The position numbers and the translations under genes were made by a program. Shown here one piece after another: positions 33,377 through 45,300 of a stretch of 64,000 nt of DNA; position 1 is the first letter of the stretch, and each line of letters begins with the position of its first letter. This DNA comes from Lepidonotus clava (taxonomy: Eukaryota; Annelida; Polychaeta; Phyllodocida; Polynoidae): positions 49,404,426 to 49,468,425 of the forward strand of contig OW387146.1 in NCBI GenBank assembly GCA_936440205.1, given 5' to 3'. The notes below the pieces were generated by a model. That model did no database searches, was not told the origin of the DNA, and saw only the letters and a list, made by a program, of their open reading frames with translations.

Positions 33377-34748
33377 AGCGTGACTGCTGACCTTAATTCG
33401 TTGGAGATGACTCTATTAAGTTCTTCTTTTTGAGGAGATTATGCGGGCAACATATACATATACCTCATGCACAAGGACAAAGTGCCCAGAAATATATATA
33501 GTGCGTTTAAGACCCTTAAAAACATGTAGGAGTTTTTTCAAAAGTGTTGTATAGTTTATTAGTTTGGCATTGTTTGTTTCGCATGAATATTAATGTGGAA
33601 AGAGATTAGAAGATGGATATATAAATTCAGCAGACTATACATGTACAGTAAAACATTCTGTGTTGCGTAATTCAGTACCGATGAAATAAATATGGAAATG
33701 TTGCAATTGTGAGTTTATTGGCGTATTTTCCTGCAAGTGCCCATGCAATAAATTACAAATTAACAGTGGTGAAACTGATCTAAGACCCAGTTGACCCGAT
33801 TTGAAAATAAGGTTATTTATTGTCTGAAAAATAACTCTTGCATATCTAAAGAACAATCCTGAGTTTGGTTTTACGTCGGCTGAAAGCTTTTTCAGATCGT
33901 CGAAAATTTCGGTATCCTATCTCAGTACGGTCGTGTTTTTCTTGTCTAAAAATGAGTTTTAAATGGTTTTATTTAATAAATGTCATGATTTTCCGTTGAA
34001 AAGACGTTGTCCTTCATGGGATAGCCATTCAGACTTTGCAGTTGTTACAGGAACATGCGCCATACTCTACAGTACTATACCCCTTTCAAGTACAAACTGG
34101 AAAAGGAGAAAGCCGAGGGTGGGACTTCACATGAGGAGTCCCATTGCACAGATGGATTTCCAAAACATTTTGTTCACACTTTTTGTCAGAACTTGTAAAG
34201 GAAAGGGGGGGTTGGAAAGCAGTAAAGTGTGGAGCTTTCCATTTTTTCTTGCTAACTTTAGGGGCGTCTACATGACATTTTGGAAAGGGAGGCGGACATT
34301 ATTAGAAAATAAAACTAAAATGTGGAACTTTTCCATACTTTCCTACAAATTGAGGGGGTTCTACATAACATTTTGGAAGATCATTTGCCCTTTGCTTGGA
34401 AATAGCGACTACCTATGAGCATAAGAGACACTGGTCCATGATCAGAGGGCACATAAAGCTCTTTGCACACACGGAGCGTGAGTAAAAGCGCACCAGTCTA
34501 ACTTGCGCTAACCGCTGCGCACAGTAGGAGAAGTTACCTAAATGCCCAAAAAACATAGCTGAGCTTGGCTAAAACTTTGCATGTGTTGAGAGAAGGGAGC
34601 ATTGTGCTTTATTGGCGTGATGGGACTGTGCATTTGGGGCGTGAATTAGGTTTATGCAATACGGGACAGGGGTACAAAAATAAGGTTATTACCAAACAGT
34701 GCGTTGGTCATACTATGAATATTTCATGATTTTGGCGAAGAAAGACTG
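33377..34748. other. Noncoding with a small duplication
   Basis: No gene supported. A ~103-bp imperfect direct repeat (AAGTGTGGAGCTTTCCA and AAATGTGGAACTTTTCCA, about 34226 and 34319) is present. Confidence 0.4.
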
Positions 34749-34829
34749 GCATGGACTGTGCCCGACTTACATAATGTGCTGTTGCGCAGCAAATATCAAA
34801 AACGACACAAGGCTCAGTTTTTCCTGTGA
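34749..34829 (-). mobile_element. Inverted-repeat end of the CACAGGAAAAACTGAGCC family, right side
   Basis: Complement of 10203-10282 at high identity, ending next to TA (34830-34831). The insertion cuts cc copy B inside its first intron, so exon 1 of that gene is absent. The left end of this element was not found. Confidence 0.65.
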
Positions 34830-37585
34830 TATAATTAAGCAATGCAAGCCTAAGGTCGTTCCTAGTATAGCCCTGGTGTTCTTTTTTACCGCCATTTTAT
34901 CTTAACACTTCGTATACTGGAATTGATTTAAAATACACTCATTAATTCTTGGCTGGTTTTATTGTTTCTAGTCAATTGTTCATTCCGCTTACAAGGGCAG
35001 GTGCAGGGAGAATGGGGGCTTTAACCTTACTCCTGGGTAAGTTGATTACGTCACAACGACATGAATAGTAGAGACAATAATATTGTTTTTAGTAAGCAAC
35101 GGGTAATGTATTCCTAAACACCAAAACCTGAATATAACCTTTGCCGTTCTCATCTTACTAGAGTGATAGAGCACTTGACTTGATGCCGTTAAATTGAACA
35201 ATATATATATTCCAACATTCAGGTCGGGGATCAACCACCCACACAACGTTGCCATCATCAAGGATCTGGTTGACAACATGAGCACTGGCCCAGATGCCCC
35301 CTGACCCGAGGTATTAGGTAAGTCCAATCAGTAGCAAGTTTCCTTGTTAACTAACCTGTACAGGGGTGACGACCAAGGAAATTTCACGCATTTTATGTCC
35401 ACGATTCCAAAATTTGGATTCGTGACATAACACAAAATTTAAGATTCATGACATCTTTTTTTGGTGAAAAACGCTCCAATTAGATTGGAATTTGTTTCTT
35501 AGAGATATTATGAAGTATTTCATATAAATATTTACACTTTATACATGTTTTTATATCGACATTTTCCTTCACAAATCCATCACGCATCTTTTTTACACTT
35601 TCACGCATCATTTTTTAGATGCGTGAGTGTTTTCTGGACGAGGTTGGACGAAAAAAAAGATTTGTGAAATTTCTTTTCTCGGCACTGGTACAATAATGGG
35701 ACACGCTCCTCCTAGTCATCGTAATACCTATAGTCATATTATCTGGACAAAAAATCAAATACCTGTGTAATCATGGTATTAATTCATGAATAGCATGGTG
35801 CCCTCATTTTGCATATTAAAACCTTTATTCCTTTGCTTTATTTCCTTTATCGAATTAGTGGCTCGATTTTTAAGCATATTTCCTATCCTTTGTCTATTTC
35901 TAGTCGCTGCCAACACATATTTCAAGACCCTGCAAAGCAGGGACAGCCGAGAGTGGCGCGGGAAGATCCCAGAGGAAAACAAAAAGGCCATCCTCTGTCA
36001 CCACGTCAGCCAGATAAATCAATTTTGGTTCGAAAAACCTCATGTAGTTTTCTTATAGTCTCAACATTAATGTTATAATATTAGAGTGACCAACGCTTTT
36101 GAAATTACCTGCCAGGATCATTATTTAAATTACAGCAACTAAAATAATAACTGACTTCTTTGTGTTTGATGTTGTTGGCCAAGTATGTTCTAACTGTATT
36201 AAAATATTAATCGTCTTTTTAACCTTGCAGAAGCTCCAAAGACGGCAAGTCGCCATTGAAGACCTTGTTGTCGAGTGGGATGAGCATAGTGTGATGAATG
36301 TCTATTCATCAAATGGTAAAGACCGAAATATGAAAAGTAAGATAATACGACAAAGTAAAGTATGTTTTGTAATAGGCCCGAAAAGGCCCGAAATTGTAAA
36401 AGCCCGAAACCCGAAAGTCCCGAGAAATATGTAAACCGGAATGATAAAGTAAACCGGAAGTGACGTCATTTGTAACCACGTGATCAAAGACAGCCAATCA
36501 GGGCTGACCACTAGACTATAAAAGGGGCGGTGAGGCCCGAGAATAAATGAGTTCCTTTACAGTTCTCCTTGTGTCAACATGTGTCTTCTTCCTTTGGTAA
36601 CTGATAAGATGATCCAATAAGAGCTAATTAACTAGAAGTTTAAGTAAAATAGTAAAAGTTCGAAGAAACTAGGTGAAAACTTAGGACGGGGGTCCGAAGG
36701 CCTGAAGGACCGAAACGGGGCACGAAGACCTGAAACTGGCCCGGATGGAGTCCCGGAAGTGAAGGCCCGGAATGGCACGAGGGCCCGAAATGGGGGACGG
36801 AAACCCAGTATCCGGGGAAACGACGGTGTGACCGGCTCGGCCCCACGCTACCAAACAATAGGCGATCGTCGGCCCGACATCCCAGCGGACCGGGAACGAG
36901 GGTGGATCGTCCGCAGGAGATCTAGAAGAGAGTACCGGCGCTAGAGAGATAGAAACGGCTTCCTCCTGCCCCCAACCACTTTTCCTCCCCTGCAGTCCTC
37001 CGCCCGTCAACGGAAGTGCCTGTACCCCGCCCGGTGGCTGGGGCCCCTTGTTCCAGCCCGGCTGATGCACCCCTTCCCCGTCGAAGAATACCGATTTCCC
37101 GATCGATCCACTCAAACCCCCCTCGTGCGCGAGGCACGACTCTAAATATCACATCTTGGTTTCTTGCCCGGATTCCCCGTCCGTCTGAGATCCGAAATAA
37201 TCCCCACGTCCCTCTGTTGTAGAAATCGGAAACCCCGAACTACCGAGGAATGTCACAATAGGAAGTCAGCTGTGAGGGCTGTGCTCACACTGGAGTACAC
37301 CAGTGATGAGGAGTGTGGCCTGGATCGGACGGTCAACTCAGCGGGCGATTACTCTGAGTGATACCACCGGCTAGTGAAACCCATGGCGTGGGAGAGTGAG
37401 GAGCTGCGGGGGTACCAAGCCCACATCAACAGGATCGAGAACTCTTTCACCAACGCACGTCAGCGGGGCGTTAGATTAGTCGTGGTGCGGTCACAGATGT
37501 GCAACCCTTCACCAAAACATCAACAACCTCCTCCCAGCGCCCCAGACTGGGCGATGAAGCACGCGTATCGGTCGGGGGATGCATA
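34830..37585 (+). pseudogene. cc gene, copy B, 5'-truncated and interrupted
   Basis: Remaining exons: 34972-35036, 35223-35317, 35904-36013, 36231-36289 and 37262-37585. Sequences match copies A and C closely (AANTYFKTLQSR; EYTSDEECGL; GVRLVVVRSQ). Exon 1 is missing, replaced by the TIR end at 34829. The donor after the fourth exon is altered (CAG/ATAAAT instead of GTAAAT). A solo LTR (36290-37257) lies in the last exon. AATAAA near 37660 is the cleanest version of the family 1 poly(A) signal. Clearly non-functional. Confidence 0.75.
36290..37257. mobile_element. Solo LTR, 968 bp (LTR retrotransposon fossil)
   Basis: Begins TGTGATG and ends TGTCACA (TG...CA with a short inverted repeat TGTGA/TCACA). 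ATAG is duplicated at both sides (36286-36289 and 37258-37261). It contains, in order, a CCAAT box (about 36493), TATAAAA (36517) and AATAAA (36542), as in an LTR promoter. No internal coding part remains, as expected after recombination between two LTRs. Target duplication of 4 bp (perhaps 5) fits Ty3/gypsy-like or retrovirus-like elements; family not resolved. It is younger than the cc copy it sits in. Confidence 0.75.
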
Positions 37586-37910
37586 AAACCCAGACCCAGA
37601 GAGTCTACCCGACACCATTACAGTCTATTGTTTTTATTGTCAATATGTTTAATTCGTTAAATAAACTTTTATCAAAAGTACTTTGCGCTTCTTGTTTTCG
37701 CTTCAATCTTAGTGCACTAGAGTAGTGCAATAATATTAGTTATTTTATAGTTGGTCTACGTAAAGATTTTCTGCGTTATATGTGGAATGGCTAGATAGAA
37801 TTAATGGGAAAGTTGTTTGTGCTGAGATGAGGGTTTCGGAATACCCATTAACCACCTGGAGGCCATTGGTCTCCCACTGAAACAGTTACCTAAGCCTGTT
37901 GGGCTCCCTG

Positions 37911-38160
37911 TCTCGGGCAATCACAGTGTATGGATTAAAATTGGCACATTCACTGCGTGATCCAAATGTCCGACTGCTATGCTGGTACATCAACACAACT
38001 GCCCATACATTTAAAGGTTAATAAACTGAAGGACATCATGTTGACAAGATTGATGACTAAGGACATTATACGATACCAGTTGGTCACCATGGGTATAGGC
38101 ATAGGAGAGCCTGTTCTTTTGGGGCATTACCGGCCCGGTGAGCTTGCAACTAGTACTTCG
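37911..38160 (+). pseudogene. M1 gene fragment, internal deletion
   Basis: Plus-strand piece of M1 running from SGNHSVW to the GELATSTSTS tail, with the middle removed by a deletion joined at a shared ACT (about 37948-37952). A short inverted copy of its start (TTGCCCGAGACAAGCAAGTA) follows at 38168. It represents a fourth M1 copy in the window. Confidence 0.6.
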
Positions 38161-38602
38161 ACTTCAACCCGATTGCCCGAGACAAGCAAGTATACATGAA
38201 AACCATGCCTTCTGGTCCGAGCTGTCTGATGTACTGTGGGTCTATTCACATACACCCACTCATGGCTTCCATTCGTCAGGCCTGCAGCCCTGAACACATA
38301 TAGTGAAATACTCACATAAGAGGGCTGCTGGTGTACAGACACACATTGGAAAATGAGCACCTGTTAATGTGCGAGTCATTTGAGCTGGTTGGTGAAGGAT
38401 GAACATATCATGTGTTTGTACCACCTGCGTCATATATAAGGCGGCGGGCACGTAAGCCAGCTCAGAGGCAGGAACCGATTGCTTGGGGACCGTACGTCGC
38501 TCCGAGTGACACTCGGTGGAAGGTGCAGGACTTGAGTGACATTGCAGATATATATGGGGATTTCGATCATCTTATCTCAATGTAGACTCTGGACACTCTT
38601 AG

Positions 38603-39001
38603 GGCTGGAGTTATACGCGCGGACATAGAACCAGAGGGCCGCGCCTACAGAATTGCTTGTATGTGCGGGCGTGAGGTCCGCGCAAATAGGTCTGCTTCTA
38701 TACGCGTACATTGTGGCCGCGCATACAAGTTCAGTTATATACGCGGATGTACATTTTTTTTATCATCATGATATCATTAGTAAATCGGGGGCTAAGCCCC
38801 CGAACCCCCTTTTTCTTGTCTTATTTCTATGTTTTATTCTTATTTCTGCATACATAGGGTCTTAAAAATACAATAAAGGACTCCTTACCTTATGTCCGCG
38901 TATGTTATCAGATCTGTATGCGCGACTTTGTGTCCGCGTGTATAAGAAATTCTATGTACGCTACGTCCGCGTGCGCGACTATCGTGCGTATAGCCAGTCC
39001 C
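38603..39001. mobile_element. Mutator-like MITE, 399 bp, 9-bp target duplication
   Basis: CACTCTTAG is duplicated exactly at both sides (38594-38602 and 39002-39010). The ends are imperfectly inverted (GGCTGGAGTTATACGCGCGG and, reversed, GGGACTGGCTATACGCACGA), and the arms contain many GTCCGCG motifs. A 9-bp duplication with GC-rich ends points to the Mutator/MULE group. It also carries AATAAAGGACTCC near 38872. Confidence 0.75.
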
Positions 39002-39436
39002 CACTCTTAGGGATATTCTGCTATCATAGAGATCTTAGCACCAGAATTTGGACCCAATTTGGATAATGGAAATCCAGGGATGGATTCTTAAAACTGTGAG
39101 TAGATCTGATGTGTGGAGCATACACAAAGCATGAGTCTTAACACCCTTCTATCGGGGGGGACTCGTGTGGAGTGTATGCAAAACACTCAGTATTTGAACC
39201 ACTGTGTAACGCTAGAATCAGGGGCAGGCCTGCACTGGTCGTAGCAAACCTACTGTTGCCGTGCACGCTCCTGCGCTGGTCTCCCATGGTAAAAATGCAG
39301 TGTCCACACTATGCTATTTAGGGGTGAGAATTGCTATGTATGATCAGACATAATTATATAAACAATAATTGTACCTCATCTAAGCGGTGTCTGCGTTTTG
39401 GATTGAGCGCACCAATTCGTGGACTTTCTACCACTT

Positions 39437-39867
39437 TAGGGGTGACGTCAAAATTCAAGGGCTGTGAACCTGAGATGCTGCGGCAGGCTGCAGCAAAGTG
39501 TGGGTTATAACCCCTATGTGCCATGACTGGCTGCAGCCTTCTACAACCCATTACTATCTCATTAAGGGTGCCAGACACCACCTTCTATCAATATACATAA
39601 GATAGGGAAAGATAGGATGGAACTTTTCTTTCATAGTTGTAAACATTGCATACCCTAATCACCTCATTAGGGCTGATTAACTAATTAATCAATCAGTTAT
39701 TGAGGTCATTTTAGGACATTAAGATATTGTCCCCACCCCTTTTATAAAGGGCTGCAGCCCTGTCGCAGCAGGCTGCAACTCTCAGTCCACTGTGTGGTGG
39801 ATACAAGCTGTAATGTCACTGACCACTGGCTGCGGTAGGCTGTGGGGAATTTTGACGTCTCCCCTTA
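39437..39867. mobile_element. MITE, ~430 bp, ends AGGGGTGACGTCAAAATTC
   Basis: Left TTAGGGGTGACGTCAAAATT and right AATTTTGACGTCTCCCCTTA are inverted. Arms contain GCTGCAG/CTGCAGCC-rich segments repeated in both directions. TA at both edges suggests a TA-targeting superfamily, not proven. Confidence 0.6.
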
Positions 39868-40039
39868 CTAATTAACATTATATTAAAAGTAAAATTAAGT
39901 TCCCCATTCATTACAAGTAATAACCCCTAAAACCCCAAGAATGAATATACATATAGCGTTCATTAGTATTGCCGCCTGCTTGCTAAACAGGGTTGTATTA
40001 ATATATTCGTAGTCTAAAACCGTTCTTAGTCTAAAACCG

Positions 40040-41121
40040 GGTAATTGGACAGATGGCACCATGGACCGATGGCACCGGACTGATCGCACCACTCTTCCTG
40101 GACCGATCGCACCACCTCAATGGACCGATCGCACCACCTCAATGGACTGATCGCACCACCTCACTGGACCGATCGCACCACCTCACTGGACCGATCGCAC
40201 CACCTCACTGGACCGATCACCCTACCTCATATTTCATTTTACAATATTTTGCCTTATCATTTTAAGAGATAGCATGATATTTTCTCTAATTAGGATTTAG
40301 CCAAAATGGGCAGCATTTTTCAGAATTTTGATGTCAAGCTTCTAACCTTTTGAGGTGGTTCTCACCTGATCTCACCCAATCCAGAACGTTGCTAGAATGT
40401 TATTAGAACGTCATATCCTTGGCTGGGTATAAGAAATGCGAATATCTGTGCATTTTAATTAAATGACAAAACCATTAAACTGCTAAGTAAATCACACACA
40501 AAATTGCATGCATTAACTTTTCTGTTGGAGGAATTATAGGGACAAGTCGTAGATATACAAAGAAACTTGTTTTGAAAAGTTTTCAAGGTTTTAAAATGAA
40601 AAAAAAAGTTTCAAAATTCCAAAATTTAGGAAAAATTAGTGAAAAATGTGTGAAAACTGGCAACTGCCTATTTTTTTGTCATTAGTTTTCATGCAGGTGC
40701 CCATTTGCTAAAATACATTCACAAAATTACAGTTCTGACATTTATCTGATGGGACATCACCTGAAACTAATATCTATAATGTGTTATTATATATTCTTTT
40801 ATTCAAGAAACCATAGTTTAATCTGAAAAAAATATGACTTTTATAAGTAACCCGTCATTGTTTAAATATAATAGGCACATTGGCACATGTTTTGGCTCCA
40901 AGAAAACATAAATATTTTGATGGTCCGAAAAGTCTAGAGGTGGTGCGGTCGGTCCAGAGAGGTGGTGCGATCAGTCTAGAGGTGGTGCGATCAGTCCAGA
41001 GGGGTGGTGCGATCAGTCCAGAGAGATGGTGCGATCAGTCCACCCAGGTGGTGCGATTAGTCCAGGGTGGTGCCATCGGTCCATGGTGCCATCGGTCCAT
41101 GGTGCCATCAGTCCATGAATC
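40040..41121. mobile_element. Foldback element, 1082 bp, 9-bp target duplication (Mutator-like)
   Basis: CTAAAACCG is duplicated exactly on both sides (40031-40039 and 41122-41130); copy A shows the empty site (CTTAGTCTAAAACCGTACGC near 4113). The ~200-bp inverted arms are themselves tandem arrays of a 24-bp unit (GGACCGATCGCACCACCTCA). The centre is AT-rich and noncoding. The 9-bp duplication and long repetitive arms fit foldback-type Mutator relatives. Confidence 0.85.
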
Positions 41122-42064
41122 CTAAAACCGTATGCGTTATCAAGTTTCTTAGTGGAGCATTTTGAGTTATTTCATGCAGTTCGAAAACTAATTTTTCACA
41201 AATTGTAGTAGGATCAAATACATGTCTGCCAGTAACACCTGCCAGTTACAAATTACACTTGATATCAGATTTAATATTTAGTGTCAAACCCAAATTTATC
41301 ACACAAACAAGTCTATTTGGGTGTCAAGATTTATTCAGGGACTATAACTTAGCTCTAACAATGTAATGGAAAAGAGGTTTTGTCAAATTAGTTCAGAATG
41401 CACAAGAAATTTGACAGCTATACAACCTAAACTAGTGCTGCAATTCTGCTGAACGCCAGAATCTCTATGAAACGAAACCTGTTAACAACATCAAGAATTT
41501 AAATATATGAGTGCATGGAGTAGGTGTTTAAGTAGCGATATATATCGGAGTCGCAAATATAATGCTCGTATTGACAGATGTTAAATTAATATTGAGATAT
41601 GTACAGTCACCACACCACGTTCACAAACGCTCCAATGGCAAACTTTTAATTTTGTAATATATAATCAATAGTAATACCCTTTGGTGGTTTTGTGTTGGTG
41701 CGAGGTGGTGAGTGCTGGGGGTGTGGGTGGTGGGTGATCAGGTGGTTTATTACTTCTTTTTTTTTTTTTTTTTCTTTTTCTTTTGGAGGGGGGGGGGGGG
41801 GGTGGAACCATAGTAGCTAGCCAGGGCTAGGTTAGGTTAGGGGCCGGTGTCACATATTACATAAGGGCTTAACCCTATCCCTAACCCTAATAAAAGCGCT
41901 CTCAGTGTCGTACTGCTTCTTCCACCAACCAAAATTCTATTTAGCTACAAATTTCATTTATTATCATCACACCTGTATCTAATGCATGCATGTTCGGCAG
42001 CATTGCTATCACAACACACAAATAAAACAGTTTTTCAAGAAGACTTTATCAAGGTCAGCATGTC
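41122..42064. other. cc-M1 spacer and M1 3' UTR, copy B
   Basis: Aligns with 4113-5180 of copy A and, reversed, with 46569-47300 of copy C. A T-run followed by a G-run lies at 41755-41802. CCCTATCCCTAACCCTAATA at 41873 is a short telomere-like string but is part of the conserved spacer. Confidence 0.55.
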
Positions 42065-42327
42065 TTAAGTCGATTTTAAGGTTGAAGTCGAAGTACTAGT
42101 TGCAAGCTCACCAGGCCGGTAATGCCCCAAAGTAACAGGCTCTCCTATGCCTATACCCATGGTGACCAACTGGTATCGTATAATGTCCTTAGTCATCAAT
42201 CTTGTCAACATGATGTCCTTCAGTTTATTAACCTTTAAATGTATGGGCAGTTGTGTTGATGTACCAGCATAGCAGTCGGACATTTGGATCACGCAGTTAA
42301 TAGCGTATCATGCGCCTAGGCATACAT

Positions 42328-45300
42328 AGGCATAAAAGCTAAGACTTTTCAGATATATCATAATCCTACTAAAAAACAACAATTGCTAATGACTAATTAC
42401 ATGCAAGGATGAGACTTATAACTGAACTATTAATGAGGGCTAGATCATTGTTTAATGAACTGCCTTTTCATCTTTTTCTTCTCATCTATTGAATGACGTT
42501 GTAATAAGTATATGAAACAGGTTTAAGCTAAAAGACTGAGCATTGTTTGATGACCTGTCTTAGCCACACCTGATATGTATGATAGTCCTATAAAAACAGG
42601 CCAAAGCTACAAGGCTGAGCATTGTTTGATGACCAGCCTAAGCCTCACCTGTTTATCATATATATAGCTCGAGACCTACCATTATCCATTGAGAATATTT
42701 AATTATTACCTGAAAGTTGAGGTAATGAAATTACCAAATCTTAAGGATCTGCGGAATGTCATTTAGATTACTATTACTGGAAAAGGAGCATCCTGATCTC
42801 TTGATGTAAATAATTGTATGCAAACGTGTTCTCAGTTGGTACCCAAGCTATTTTATAGCATTAAGGATACTAAGTTTCACTCACCCATTAACTCATCCAT
42901 TTCATCAATGTCATTTTCTCAATATCTGATATTACAATATGATTAATATTTCTAGAATGAAGGGTTTAAAAATTGTTTATTGGAACGTACGAAGTTTATT
43001 ACCTAAACTTCAACAAATTATTGTCTTCCTTAATGAGAATCAAATTGATCTTTTGTTAATATCTGAAACATGGTTAAATGAAAATGTTGAGAGTGCTCTG
43101 ACAGAGATCCAAGGTTATAAATGTACGAGATTAGATAGGCAAGGGACACGAGGAGGAGGAGTCTGTACATATATCAAGGAATGTTACCAATATGAGTTTT
43201 GTGATCAACCTTTCACCTTATTGAATGCAAATATTGAGATGTTAACAATGAAACTTAACCTTAAATGTACAAGACCTATTTATATCTCAATAATATATAG
43301 ACCACCAACTGGCAATATTGATGATTTTTTAAGCAATATTCAACCACTTTTGATGTATGTTGACTCTCTGAATAAGGCAGAGATCTGGATAGGAGGCGAC
43401 CTTAATATTGATTATGCTAAACAATCACCATCAAGACGTTAAATTAAAGATTTTGAGAAGAAATTTGGTCTGCATCAATTAGTTAAAGAACCTACACGTC
43501 CCCTATATAATACTGCAATCTTGGACCTGATACTTACTAACTCCAATTATGTCATGCATACTGGTGTTATTGATGCTAACCTAAGTGACCACATCCCAAT
43601 CTTTGGAATTCGAAAAAAAGAAAAGGGAAGCAAAAACAAGTGCTCATTTACTGGGCGCACCTACAGAAATTATTCATTTGAAATTTTTAAGAAAGCAATT
43701 GAAACGGTGAATTTTGATTACATCCACACTACTGATGATTTAGATAGAATCTGGCATTATATATATGATCAATTAGTTATGATTGTAGACAAACTGTGCC
43801 CTATCAAAAACTCAAATTATAAACAGGATAAACCATTGTGGCTATCTAAGGAATTGATTGAATTATCTAGAGATAAAGATAATGCCCTTAGGATGGCCAG
43901 AAATTCCAGGTCGGAGGCTAATATAAAAAATGCTAAAACGCTGAGAAATCAGTGTAATGTTGCTTTCAAAAGAGCCAGGGCCGACTATATAATTTCAAAT
44001 TTAAACGATTTTTCGGATAACCCTAGAAAATTTTGGAAGTATATTCGAGAAATAATTCCTAAAAACCAAAAAAGCAATATTCTAAACTTGTTGGACGAAG
44101 TAGATGGTTCTGCCATTGATGATCAAGATCTTCCTGATTATGTGAATAATTTCTTTACCCAGATTGGCACAAAATTAGCAGATGCAATCACTAATACAGA
44201 TGTTGATCCAATAGATACCCATGATGAAACCAGTATAATTCAGGACATTCCTCTTTTGAATATTACACATATTACCATGGACGAAATAAAACAACATGTG
44301 GTTGACAAATCGTCAGGTTTCGCGAATATATCATCTAGAATTTTTAAGGATTTTTGTACTATTAAGTCTGACATTCTACTTTTTTTAATCAATAAATCTA
44401 TAGATCTACAATATTTTCCTACCGCTTGGAAGCATGCCCTGGTTACGCCAATACCAAAAATAACAAATCCCACTTCAGTTAATGATTTAAGACCAATTTC
44501 CCTATTGCCTATACCTGGAAAAATAATAGAAAAGCATATCCATAAACAAATTTCCTCTCACTTAATACAATATACACTTTTATCTAATGAACAAAATGGT
44601 TTTAGGCAAAAGCATAGTACAAATGATACAGTTTTTAAATTAATCAAGTTTCTGGTAGATGGTATTCGAGAAAAAAAGAAAACGGTGTGCCTATTTATCG
44701 ACTTTCGCAAGGCTTTTGACACAATTAGTCATACTAAATTAATCAATAAATTAAAAAACTTTTATTTATCTGGAAATTTGGTTACATGGATAAATCATTA
44801 TTTAACTAATAGAACTCAGAGTATTTTTGTGAATGGCCTCGCTTCCAAGTCCCAAACAATAGAATATGGTGTTCCACAGGGCTCAATAATGGGTCCATTG
44901 TTGTTTATATTATATATCAATGATCTTTCACAATTGCCATTATACTCACAAATTCTTTTATACGCTGATGATACAGTGTTAACCTATTCTGATTTCGATC
45001 TAAATAATGCCTTATCAGTGGTTCAAGATGATTTAGGCAAAGTTAAATTATGGTGCGACTATAACAAGTTGACTATTAATGTGAAAAAGACTAAAATTGT
45101 TCCATTTCATAGCAAATTAGATGAAGGTGTAGACACAATGTCTGTTACCCTTGATGGAGTTGAGGTGGAGAAGGTCAAGGAATATAAGTATTTGGGCATT
45201 GTATTAGATCAAAAATTGTCAATGTATTCTCATGTTCAATATATTTGTAAGATTGTATCTGATAAAATACAAATGCTAAGGTTTGCTCGACAATTTATCA

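Larger units (their letters stand above)
37713..39960. mobile_element. Composite insertion in the cc-M1 spacer of copy B
   Basis: Comparison with copy C shows the spacer is broken after CTTCAATCTT (37703-37712) and resumes around ATTAGTATTGCCGCC (39964). The inserted ~2.25 kb holds an M1 fragment and two small inverted-repeat elements (listed separately). The ends of the outer insertion are not clear, so it may be several events. Confidence 0.45.

Noticed and set aside
36681-37115. 144-codon minus-strand ORF
   Set aside because: It lies wholly within the solo LTR and shows no recognisable motif; GC-rich composition explains its openness.
37713-37745. CACTA-type element end (CACTAGAGTAGTGC)
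   Set aside because: No matching TAGTG end or 3-bp duplication was found at the right side of the insertion near 39960.
5041-41900. Telomere-like CCCTAA strings near 41873 and 5000
   Set aside because: Only two to three units, and they are part of the conserved cc-M1 spacer; not a telomeric array.
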